Assembly: GCA_004124875.1 (NCBI GenBank)
Contig: SCKJ01000005.1
Span: forward strand, 62,001 to 126,000
Source of the DNA: Fidelibacterota bacterium
GTDB lineage: Bacteria > Fidelibacterota > Marinisomatia > SCGC-AAA003-L08 > TS1B11
Direction of reading: 5' to 3'
Length of the DNA stretch: 64,000 nt
Made by a program: the position numbers and the translations under genes. Of this stretch, positions 47,101-53,725 are shown one piece after another (the stretch's first letter is position 1; each line of letters opens with the position of its first letter). The notes below the pieces were generated by a model. It was given only the letters and a program-made list of their open reading frames with translations, had not been told where the DNA came from and searched no databases.

Positions 47101-47472
47101 GGCAGCCATAAGATAACTGTGTTTGTCAGCGACAGTAGCTCCTCAGCAGTAAACCATTCAAATGTGATCGTCGAAGAAGCCGTTTACTCCTTGAATCAAA
47201 ATTATTCTAATCCATTCACGCTGTCATCCACAACGCCCACAACAACAATCATATACCAGCTGGCCAAAGAGAGCAAGGTCGAGCTGGTTGTCTATGATCT
47301 TCTGGGTCGTGAAGTCAGAAAACTTGTAAATGATAATAAGTCGAGCGGAAGATATACTGTTACCTGGGATGCCAGGGATAATTTTGGCCGGCCTGTAAGC
47401 ACCGGAATATATCTCTATCGAATTCGAGCGGGTGATTTTATGGAGATACGCAAGATGACGCTATTAAAATGA
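44104..47472 (+). CDS. Subtilisin-like serine protease with T9SS sorting domain
   Basis: This is a secreted S8 protease of up to 1122 residues. The catalytic triad is visible: Asp in AVVDGGTDWQHEDLL, His in SHGTGVAGVASA and Ser in GTSFSTPLVVGIAALA. A propeptide precedes it. After the catalytic domain come beta-sandwich domains, a cadherin-like segment (AEDVDGDDLTFTLIEGPP) and a type IX sorting domain (LNQNYSNPFTLS ... VYDLLGREVRKL ... STGIYLYRI). The signal-like stretch LRFVLLGVGLAIGSFHLAG starts near 44224, so true initiation may be an ATG at 44140 or a GTG at 44218; the start is uncertain. Confidence 0.92.
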   Translation: MPQQARITPFPAMLNRSGRRGTDVEHARKSGEKTGHQRVASLRFVLLGVGLAIGSFHLAGDGMLRGAERSSTAIGQGTGANTSIRILRGDGNPVVDGVVIVKFKDALLMPRGLSKTGISSLDILLGEQGVVAIEQAFPLPARLLGDKGRALQRIYYVRYESGSHPRQVALRISRDPNVEYAVPRYVHRIYDSPEPRPTSAGSLVTPDDALYPLMSHLVRVQAPGAWGVVKGEAGGVIIAVVDGGTDWQHEDLLANIWTNSGEIPDNNIDDDNNGYIDDVRGWNFVNRDGDPAGLPGTPLNTSHGTGVAGVASAVTNNAIGIAGASWNAQLLPVNASCSSDSLICFGVEGIIYAAVNGADIISLSWGSAHPDLTSFEERALRQFWRTVSDFAGERGALLVAAAGNDNVSNDDVLHMPASAEHILAVGATNKSDDRKAGFSNYGVTVDVFAPGAALNTTTPGNGYTELAFGTSFSTPLVVGIAALAKTQFPDFTPEQLAQQMRVTADPIDNVNSARTGLMGKGRINALRAVTATSTPAIRIAGISFTESGGDGFIENGETVDVTVSLVNYLADAANITVTLTQADPNITITSGEAFISSLISGGTDDVTFQFTLDQAELGQPLPFVVEVSAGSYQDRDLFKLYANEPYVVTHNTGTIRVSLTTEGNIGWIGFADESPGVGFVYNGTNLLFEGGLLVGISKNKVSDSIRGEAGALERDFQLPLGAQLVLGPGQIANEEGAVVLIDDLAASPIGLSIRQESYADNNPDFDDFVIFKYTITNQSGGPLWNLYAGLFFDWDLSENGQTDYGRFDSARRMGVVQNSASVPSLLAATRMLTANGDLSYHTIHNLNEIYYDPSQGWDGFTPDEKWRFLSGGIQTQTVDNTDVSTIMAAGPFAMQPDQSIEVAFAVIGANILEDLDSHADSAQAFWDRAIAPPQANHAPVFTSVLPITLIFAGEIFTYTYAAEDVDGDDLTFTLIEGPPNAAIDGKSGVFTFQAANDQLGSHKITVFVSDSSSSAVNHSNVIVEEAVYSLNQNYSNPFTLSSTTPTTTIIYQLAKESKVELVVYDLLGREVRKLVNDNKSSGRYTVTWDARDNFGRPVSTGIYLYRIRAGDFMEIRKMTLLK

Positions 47473-47668
47473 CCGGCGTTTCGGCCCGGATGTTTTAACC
47501 CGTCAGATCAGTTAGAAGGTTGCGTCGCCGCTTTTCATGGCTTGGCGCCTCGATATTATCGGGTTTCCCCCACTCGACACTGTTGGCATACAATGGGACC
47601 CATGCCACCTTTGGCTTTTCGCTCAGGGGCTCTGCCGCCGTCTGCTTTTTTTCTGCTAGAGGGGGGCG

Positions 47669-47857
47669 CTATTCAGCCGGTGCGGACTCCCTTGACTTCA
47701 GCATTTGGTCTGCCCACGCGTAAGCGGCGTCCACATACTTATCGCCCCCCGCGTCAGGGAGAAACAACTCCCTCCCCTGAATGAGTGCTGCTAACGATTT
47801 TGCCGCAAAGTAGTCCCGGAGCGTCATGCCCCAATACTGCTGGTCTGGCAATCCCAC
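47669..47857 (-). CDS. Small phage-type hypothetical protein
   Basis: The 62-residue frame contains YWGMTLRDYFAAKSLAALI and ends with YAWADQMLKSRE. This pattern (GMTLRDYFA ... ADAMLxxRE) is common in small prophage and island proteins of unknown function. The start is a GTG, and no ribosome-binding site is clear. It may be a remnant. It lies at the left edge of the decayed zone. Confidence 0.5.
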   Translation of the reverse strand: MGLPDQQYWGMTLRDYFAAKSLAALIQGRELFLPDAGGDKYVDAAYAWADQMLKSRESAPAE

Positions 47858-47956
47858 CGGTGACTTAACCAGTGGGAACGCCTGCCCGCCTCGAATATCC
47901 TCCCTATTCGTGAAACTCTCCCTTCTGGTGCATTAGCCGGAAATTACAGCCCCCAC

Positions 47957-48430
47957 TTAGAGCTCAGAGGATGAAGCATCTTCGACAACCCCAGCAGCCA
48001 CCACAGGGTTATCTCCGTAGTCAAAGACTAAGCCCATGACTCCACCGTATACGAGATGCTGAATGAGGCTAGCAACAATGGCCATCATGTCGCCGCCGGA
48101 GAAGAAGCCCATCCCCATCATGGGGCCGAGCACTGCCTGCATTACCATGAACGGTATTAAACTGTAGATGGCGCCCCTAGTCCAGCCCTCGAACGGCAAT
48201 TTATCGTAGAGAAAGGCGGCATAGATGTATGCCAGGATGATTCCGATAACGAAGTGCAGCATCCACCCGAGGGAGTAGGGCAGTTCCATTATCGGATTCA
48301 TGGTCCCGAGCATTTCGCCCATATCCATTTTGGGCATCCCCACCACAGGACCGAACAACATGATCGCAGTCATGGCGAAAGTACCGGCAACACCGCATAT
48401 AACCACCTTTTGAAATTTCGGAATGTTCAC
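47957..48430 (-). CDS. Four-helix membrane protein (DUF6789-like), paralogue 1
   Basis: This 157-residue integral membrane protein has about four transmembrane helices. VAGTFAMTAIMLFGPVVGMP, MLGTMNPIMELPYSLGWMLH and MVMQAVLGPMMGMGFFSG are closely mirrored in the protein at 49695-50141. Function is unknown. A hairpin with a T-run on the minus strand at 48603-48624 lies upstream. The gene sits between the two att-like remnants. Confidence 0.8.
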   Translation of the reverse strand: MNIPKFQKVVICGVAGTFAMTAIMLFGPVVGMPKMDMGEMLGTMNPIMELPYSLGWMLHFVIGIILAYIYAAFLYDKLPFEGWTRGAIYSLIPFMVMQAVLGPMMGMGFFSGGDMMAIVASLIQHLVYGGVMGLVFDYGDNPVVAAGVVEDASSSEL

Positions 48431-48531
48431 TGTAGCCTCCTTTATGGTTTAATCATATAGTAAGATAACGGCTATAGTTGTGGGGTACTATCGCAATTTC
48501 ATAATGGCCTAAACCGGCACGTAGATTAACC

Positions 48532-48572
48532 CGCGACCATCGGCTTGACAGGCTGGAAGTTTACGACGGGGG
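48532..48572 (-). repeat. Degenerate tRNA-Asp 3' half with element flank (att-like remnant B)
   Basis: On the minus strand GCCTGTCAAGCCGATGGTCGCG is an eroded tRNA-Asp anticodon arm and variable loop; the T arm beyond (GGGTTAATCTACG) is broken. The plus-strand block CGACCATCGGCTTGACAGGC then GGAAGTTTACGACGGGGG aligns with 51835-51875, including the TACGACGGGGG that is not part of the tRNA. I infer a decayed attachment site of the same type of element. Confidence 0.6.
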
Positions 48573-48871
48573 CTACCTGCCTCTATACTGTTGGTATACT
48601 AAAAGGGCCGCATGAGCGGCCCTTGCCATGCGCTATATATTCGCTGTGAATGGAGCGTCCCCGCCTTACCTGATAATCTTGTTACATGAAGATGATAATT
48701 TCGTGATAACTGGGATGAGAAGGCGATGTAACTTTAGCAGGAATAGAGACTTAAATTAAAATAGATGGACATCTCCAAGCCAAATAGACTGACCCGGGGA
48801 TCACGCCGATTATTGGCGACTGATTGTGCGATTGATTAATGATCGCACTCTATTCAAACATGGAGCACATA
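48573..48871. other. Gene-free stretch with a strong hairpin
   Basis: AAGGGCCGC-ATGA-GCGGCCCTT at 48603-48624 is a perfect hairpin, followed on the minus strand by TTTTAG, so it may be a terminator for minus-strand transcription. The remainder (48640-48871) is AT-rich. I see no gene in it; it should hold the promoter of the lipoprotein gene. Confidence 0.5.
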
Positions 48872-49390
48872 ATGAAAACAAGACGCTCGCTTTTTCTGAT
48901 ATTAGCAGTCATGCTTGCGGGTTGTACTCGTACCTATATTGTAAGACCAACAGCACCAGCGATCTACGAATCCATAAACGAACGAGGTCTTCGGATGAAG
49001 GCAATAATCACTCCGGTAAAAGGCCGAAAACAAACTGGACATAAGTTGCGCATTACCCCCGACTCAACCTCATGGGTTGATCCTCGTACACAGAGCGTTG
49101 TGGTTGTGCAAACAGCGGACGTTACTAGTATCCTTTTCGTGGATAGAGAAAAAGGAGCCTTGGAGGGCTCAATACTTGGCTTTTTGACGGGCGCACTAAC
49201 TGGATCTATAATTGGCTTGACCGCTGACCCCACATGCCCAAGTCCTCTCTGCATCACTTCACCAATAGCAAAGGCACTCTTAATTGGTCTTCCTTTAGGA
49301 GCACTAACCGGGTTATTTGGACTAAAAGGCGGGGGAAGTGCAGGGAGCCAAGAAATCTTTCGAATTGAGCATGAATCCCCCGATGATTGA
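48872..49390 (+). CDS. Small lipoprotein with glycine-zipper-like membrane segment
   Basis: This 172-residue protein has a lipoprotein signal peptide ending in the lipobox LAGC (Cys17). The start ATG has GGAG seven bases upstream; the longer frame from 48839 is less likely. Residues about 110-160 are a glycine-rich hydrophobic stretch (GSILGFLTGALTGSIIGL, LIGLPLGALTGLFGLKGGG). Such segments occur in envelope-associated lipoproteins of unknown role. Confidence 0.75.
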   Translation: MKTRRSLFLILAVMLAGCTRTYIVRPTAPAIYESINERGLRMKAIITPVKGRKQTGHKLRITPDSTSWVDPRTQSVVVVQTADVTSILFVDREKGALEGSILGFLTGALTGSIIGLTADPTCPSPLCITSPIAKALLIGLPLGALTGLFGLKGGGSAGSQEIFRIEHESPDD

Positions 49391-49694
49391 GGGACGCAAT
49401 GAGAAGACCGTTCTCAGGTTAATATGCCAGAATGCCGTCGGGGGATGTAAATACCTGCCCTATCCGCCACAGCCCCCCCCCAGGGGGGTGTCCCACAAGC
49501 CGCTTTCTCCTCCTGTCGCCATGTCCAGTGCCTCCCTACAGAGCCTCAGCCTTGCTGCTGTGTAATTCTTCTCATCATCTACGGCATCGAGCTGTTGTCA
49601 AGTCGCCACCGCGGGACGACATTCAGCCTCTTTCCCCTAGCATGACTGGTGGGACCGACCCTACATTTCATGATCTAACCAAATAGGGGGCATT
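49391..49694. other. Gene-free gap
   Basis: No gene is seen. GGTGTCCCACAAGCCGCTTT at about 49489-49508 recurs with few changes at 51629-51648 (GGTGCCCCACAAGCCGCTTT), another shared word between the two remnant zones. A C9/G6 homopolymer pair lies near 49471-49487. Confidence 0.45.
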
Positions 49695-50141
49695 GTGAAC
49701 AGTCAAACATGGACCAAAATCGTGATTGCAGGTGTGGCAGGGACGGTGGCGATGACAGTTTTCCGTATGCTGGGGCCGACGTTCGGCCTGCCAGCGATGG
49801 ACATGGGCAAGATGCTCGGCACCATGAACCCGATGATGACTCTCCCCTACGCCATGGGCTGGGTCATGCACTTCGTCATCGGAACGATCCTCACGGCCAT
49901 CTATGCCCTCTTCCTCATGGACAAGTTGCCCGCCGAGGGTTGGGCTCAGGGCATGATTTACTCGCTGATCCCCTGGCTGGTGATGAGCCTCATGCTGGCA
50001 CCGATGATGGGCATGGGTCTATTTGGCGGCACGATGGGTGCGGCGATCGGCGGATTGCTCGGGCATCTCGCTTATGGAGCCACAATCGGCTATATCCTCG
50101 CCCGCCCGGACAGCGCGGAGCCGGCGGAGGCTAGCAGCTAG
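49695..50141 (+). CDS. Four-helix membrane protein (DUF6789-like), paralogue 2
   Basis: This 148-residue membrane protein is clearly paralogous to the one at 47957-48430 and lies in the opposite orientation: VAGTVAMTVFRMLGPTFGLP, MLGTMNPMMTLPYAMGWVMH and SLMLAPMMGMGLFGG. It starts with GTG preceded by AGGGGG. It shares its stop region with a pseudogene on the other strand. Function unknown. Confidence 0.82.
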   Translation: MNSQTWTKIVIAGVAGTVAMTVFRMLGPTFGLPAMDMGKMLGTMNPMMTLPYAMGWVMHFVIGTILTAIYALFLMDKLPAEGWAQGMIYSLIPWLVMSLMLAPMMGMGLFGGTMGAAIGGLLGHLAYGATIGYILARPDSAEPAEASS

Positions 50142-50330
50142 GCGACGATAGAGTTCCCCAGCAGATGGTTGCCGAACGCCTCGGTCTGTTTGCCGTACTG
50201 CAGGGGATGGAACTCACCGGCCAGAATATCGCGATAGAGGCGGTCGATATCGGCTTTCCTGAAGTACGAGCACCCCCCCCAATGGCCTCCATCCGCCCCT
50301 GCCCTTCCGCCAAGCGTCAGCCTCCCATGA
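50138..50330 (-). pseudogene. 3' fragment of an acyl-CoA dehydrogenase-like gene
   Basis: On the minus strand the frame reads RLAEGQGRMEAIGG, then a run of eight G residues, and in the shifted frame CSYFRKADIDRLYRDILAGE and FHPLQYGKQTEAFGNHLLG to a stop at 50138-50140. The GGxxYFR...(E/D)RLYRD pattern is the end of an acyl-CoA dehydrogenase. The frameshift at the G-run and the missing 5' part make it a remnant. Confidence 0.55.
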
Positions 50331-50435
50331 CGCCCTATAACGGCGTTTCTCTGGCTGGACCGAGCAGAGCTCTGCCCTGGACTAAATTCTAATGGTGCGA
50401 TTCGTGCCAGAAGGTTATATTAGAATCCCACTGTC

Positions 50436-50843
50436 ATGGCTTTTGAACTAAAGCAATCGGGCTCCTTTTTCCGGCCAGGCCTTATCGGGCGCGGGCTGCG
50501 CCTTATCATGGGCCTGTTGTTTCTGTTTCTCATCAGCCCAGTGACCGCGTTTCGCCCTGGCGGGGTAATCAACATTGGCGACCTGAACCTCTGGATCGGG
50601 TTGGCCGTCACCTTCTTGTTGGCGGACGAGGTGGTGAATCACGGATTGGGGCGTGCCTTCGGACATGGGCCGCGCTACGCCCTGCTTGGATTACTATTTC
50701 TCGGCAGCCTTGGCGACTACCTGATCAACAGCGTTTGGTGGGGAGAAATTGTGTCTGTGGTAGTCGCTGCTGAGATACTACTGATATTGGGCTATAATGG
50801 GATCTCATTTGTAGTGGCAGCCGCACTTGCGGTCCCAGGCTGA
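50436..50843 (+). CDS. Hypothetical membrane protein
   Basis: This 135-residue protein has about four hydrophobic helices (roughly residues 20-40, 52-68, 80-98 and 102-130) and no family I recognise. The ATG at 50436 is the first in frame. It stands alone on the plus strand in the decayed zone; the 190 bp after it hold nothing recognisable. Confidence 0.6.
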   Translation: MAFELKQSGSFFRPGLIGRGLRLIMGLLFLFLISPVTAFRPGGVINIGDLNLWIGLAVTFLLADEVVNHGLGRAFGHGPRYALLGLLFLGSLGDYLINSVWWGEIVSVVVAAEILLILGYNGISFVVAAALAVPG

Positions 50844-51033
50844 GAGATGCGCGCGGTGCCCCAGTTGGTGGCACGCTTAAGAGGCAAACCTGTCACGGGA
50901 CACACCTGAAGTGGCGGCCTCACCCGCCTGGACAGGTGGGAAGCAGAACGGAGGCAGAGCTAGCCGCCCCTATCGCGCCGACAGCCCCCCAGATGAGAGG
51001 ACGCCCCCTAAGCGCGTTGCTCCCCTGTAGCCA

Positions 51034-51516
51034 TTAGAAACCGGAATCATACCACGGGGACACAATTGGCAAGACTAGAAATAAGCCCAAGTTGCGGACT
51101 GGCCTTTTGCCTGCCAGTTTGTAGGAATCGTATGAGCCCAACGCAACAAATCCTACATAGAATTTAAAGCGTCGCCCAGTTTTGATTGCCGATCCTTCCT
51201 CTGATTTAGCAACAGATGTCACCCAAACTCTTCCAAAGCCGAGGCCTGAAAAAATCGTAGAGAATTGGACATCTGCATATCTCATCGTCCGGTCATTGTA
51301 TTTCCTGATGCCAATAGTAATGGCCGGGATAAAATCTCCGCGAATAATATACCCCAAGTTGCCTACGCTCATCTGCACTGAATAGAACACGCCCTGCCCA
51401 AACCCGTACCCAATCTGCACGCCAGGACTGACGTATAATGATTCCCAGATCCTATGGTTTGCATGGGCTGAAGGCACGGCAGTCAAAAAGAGCGCAGCGA
51501 CAAGAACTGGTCTCAT
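51034..51516 (-). CDS. Exported beta-rich hypothetical protein
   Basis: This 160-residue protein begins at an ATG with GGGGGAAC just upstream and has a signal peptide MRPVLVAALFLTAVPSAHA. The mature part is rich in alternating aromatic and small residues (YVSPGVQIGYGFGQGVFYSV), suggesting a small outer-membrane barrel. No family is recognised. The frame extends to 51546, but the ribosome-binding site supports the inner start. Confidence 0.7.
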   Translation of the reverse strand: MRPVLVAALFLTAVPSAHANHRIWESLYVSPGVQIGYGFGQGVFYSVQMSVGNLGYIIRGDFIPAITIGIRKYNDRTMRYADVQFSTIFSGLGFGRVWVTSVAKSEEGSAIKTGRRFKFYVGFVALGSYDSYKLAGKRPVRNLGLFLVLPIVSPWYDSGF

Positions 51517-51768
51517 AAGTTCCCCCTTGTCCAATTCGGCTAGCAATTGTTGGTGCCAGCGCTAATATACAGCGCATGGCCAAGGCAGTTGTCACAGAAT
51601 TGAAAAAGTATTGTCAGAGTTAGCCCCAGGGTGCCCCACAAGCCGCTTTTTCCCCTTGAGCCATACCGTGCGCTCCCAGCCAGGAGAGCGGTTTTGCTAC
51701 CGACCCCGCCCATAACTTCCGGCAACCACCAAAGCGATGCAAAGCTGTCGCAAACTGTCACAAATGGC

Positions 51769-51806
51769 AAAAAAAGGGGCTGGAATATCTTCCAACCCCT
51801 TGTTTT
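51769..51806 (-). terminator. Rho-independent terminator behind the tRNA-Asp fragment
   Basis: On the minus strand AAGGGGTTGGAA-GATA-TTCCAGCCCCTT forms a stem followed by TTTTT. It lies four bases after the encoded CCA of the tRNA fragment, as expected for the native end of a tRNA-Asp transcription unit. Confidence 0.8.
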
Positions 51807-51809
51807 TAT

Positions 51810-51859
51810 TGGCGGGACCGACCGGGATCGAACCGGCGACCTCCGGCTTGACAGGCCGG
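51810..51859 (-). repeat. tRNA-Asp 3' half (att-like remnant A)
   Basis: The minus strand reads CCGGC-CTGTCAA-GCCGG (perfect anticodon arm, anticodon GTC), AGGTC, then the T arm GCCGG-TTCGATC-CCGGT, then CGGTCCCG and an encoded CCA. The matching 5' half (GGGACCG with a D arm) is absent; the sequence changes to GTCGTATCCTC at the anticodon stem. This is what remains at the far end of an element that integrated into a tRNA gene. Confidence 0.85.
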
Positions 51860-52268
51860 GAGGATACGACGGGGGAAGCGGAGTAGGTTGCAATAGGGTA
51901 ACAATATTGACCAACTCCATTGTATTGGGGATACTTTAACGCGTTGGTATGTAAGCCGAGTTATGAGCCTCTTGGCAGGCATTAGATAACAATAGCTTAG
52001 AGTGTCACCGTGACCAGAACGTGACCACACTGCCATGAAGCCCCACTGGTTGAAAGATCGGTGGGGCTTGTTAAATTGGCGGTCAGATAGCATTGAATTT
52101 CCGGTTCGTAGGCGTCCCGTCGTGAAAACAAAAAAAAACAAAAAACATCAACCAAGACCAGCCGCCCCCCCATCAGGAAGTGGGCAAGCGGTAGATTAGC
52201 ATGTCCTGATGAAGTTGTTGCGACTGGAATGATCGGGCGAGCCACAGGCCGCCCCTAAGTCATGCTTC
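51860..52268. other. Gene-free boundary of the AT-rich island
   Basis: No gene is seen. TACGACGGGGG directly follows the tRNA fragment and recurs beside the remnant near 48562-48572. A hairpin AAGCCCCAC ... GTGGGGCTT lies at 52038-52069, with only a weak T-run after it. Base composition becomes AT-rich from here on. Confidence 0.55.
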
Positions 52269-52982
52269 TTACCAAACTAATATTTCTGTCCATAAATCGG
52301 ACTTACCAGGTAGGATTTGCATTTTTAATAGATCGATAGCTTTTAGTACTCTTGCCCGAGGCACGTTCAAAAACGATCCTATATTATACTCCGGGGGTTG
52401 GTGTGATTCGATTTTATGGAATACAGTAAGAATCCTTTCAAGCGCTGATCTTGCCTCCGGAACGCTTGCGCTGGCTATCGCATCCTGTAATGCATAGAAA
52501 ACAAGGATTTGAGCTAGCAGCTCATGGACACTGTCTTCTATTGATTGGAATGCTTCCAAAGCCTCCTTTGTGGGGAATTCCCTTCCTTTGTTCACCGACA
52601 GCTCTTGTCGTTCTTTGCTGTTCATGCCAAGGTGAAGTATTGCATGTGCCCACTCATGTAATCGAACAATATACAAGACATCAAATTCTCTAACATCTAG
52701 TTGAGCGGCTACTTCTTTTATCCCCTTATTATAAATTGTGATCAGTTGTTTCTCGGGCTCATATCGGCCTAAAAGCTCGTCAATTGGAAATATTTCTTGC
52801 TTCTTGCCGACCCTGAATGGTGGCTCAAGTTCACTCCTCTCTTCCCCAGGATAATTCCCTTGGGCGAATGTGAAGTCATATCGAAGCACCCCTTCAATTA
52901 ATTTATAGGGTGGCTGCATGATCTGGGCAATTGCATCAACCGTTGTAAGCGGATCCATACTGAGCTGTCTTTCCGGCATCAA
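52269..52982 (-). CDS. HExxH metalloprotease-like hypothetical protein
   Basis: The 237-residue protein contains LHEWAHAILHLG (near residues 108-119), an HExxH zinc-protease motif. About 35 residues later EDSVHELLAQ could supply the third ligand. No signal peptide or membrane segment is seen, so it is probably cytoplasmic. It is the last gene on the minus strand of the defence-like operon, 89 bp after the glycosylase gene. A regulatory protease of the ImmA/IrrE sort is possible, but no repressor partner is visible. Confidence 0.6.
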   Translation of the reverse strand: MMPERQLSMDPLTTVDAIAQIMQPPYKLIEGVLRYDFTFAQGNYPGEERSELEPPFRVGKKQEIFPIDELLGRYEPEKQLITIYNKGIKEVAAQLDVREFDVLYIVRLHEWAHAILHLGMNSKERQELSVNKGREFPTKEALEAFQSIEDSVHELLAQILVFYALQDAIASASVPEARSALERILTVFHKIESHQPPEYNIGSFLNVPRARVLKAIDLLKMQILPGKSDLWTEILVW

Positions 52983-53071
52983 TTATTGTGAGATATAGCC
53001 TTCGGCCCCTAAACTTACGTGAACAGAAGCAAATATTCCCGGTTCCTGCCTAACCACTCCTCATGCAACCT

Positions 53072-53719
53072 TCATCTGGTAGGATAATCGCAATTTCCTG
53101 CAACTGGACATTTGAGGCAATGTGGGGACCGTATTTTACAGACTTTTGCTGCGAGGTCTAATATTGCCCAATTCAGCTCTCGTGGTTTCTCACAATTGAC
53201 TATTGCAGCAGCTAATGCCTGCAAATATGGATCAAATCGAATATCAGCCAATTTGCGGGGTCCGAAATAACGCTCCAGCACTCGTGCCATGTTTTCATCT
53301 AGCAGTGGCTGAGGAATTCCAAAGCAGAAAAGAAGTACAGAATTAGCTATATACTGGCCTATACCTGGTAGTTGTTCAATATCTTTCCTCTCTCTTGGGA
53401 ATCGCCCACCCTTTGCATACATCTCGTCGGCAAGTCGTTTTATTGATTCCGCTCGTCTACGCCATAGACCGATTGGCTTTAGGAAATGTCCTATTTCTTC
53501 CGTGCTCGAAGCAGACAGGCTATACCATGTAGGGAATCTCTCAATGAACTTGGGATAGAATTTTGCTACCGTCTCAGCACGAGTTCGCTGCAGCAATATT
53601 TCAGCAATGACATTCCGGTAATTTGAATTAGATTTTAATCTCCATGGAAAATCACGCCGATTAAGTAAGAACCATTCAAATAACCTAGACCTAAAATATT
53701 TTATTCGTGAGTCTCGCAC
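53072..53719 (-). CDS. HhH-GPD DNA glycosylase, thymine-DNA (Mig-like) type
   Basis: This 215-residue enzyme has the helix-hairpin-helix QLPGIGQYIANSV (116-128), the catalytic Asp141 in LLDENMARVL and a 4Fe-4S site with cysteines 194, 201, 204 and 210 in the classical C-x6-C-x2-C-x5-C spacing. Position 123 is Tyr, where endonuclease III has its catalytic Lys and MutY has Ser. A Tyr is found in the T:G-specific glycosylase Mig of Methanothermobacter, which also lies beside a cytosine methyltransferase. Glu40 (IAEILLQRT) aligns with the MutY catalytic Glu, so adenine specificity is not excluded. The C-terminal MutY extension is absent. The gene begins six bases after the helicase stop. Confidence 0.82.
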   Translation of the reverse strand: MRDSRIKYFRSRLFEWFLLNRRDFPWRLKSNSNYRNVIAEILLQRTRAETVAKFYPKFIERFPTWYSLSASSTEEIGHFLKPIGLWRRRAESIKRLADEMYAKGGRFPRERKDIEQLPGIGQYIANSVLLFCFGIPQPLLDENMARVLERYFGPRKLADIRFDPYLQALAAAIVNCEKPRELNWAILDLAAKVCKIRSPHCLKCPVAGNCDYPTR

Positions 53720-53725
53720 TCGGGT

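Noticed and set aside
51810..51859. Functional tRNA-Asp
   Set aside because: Only the 3' half from the anticodon stem onward is present; there is no acceptor 5' strand or D arm upstream.
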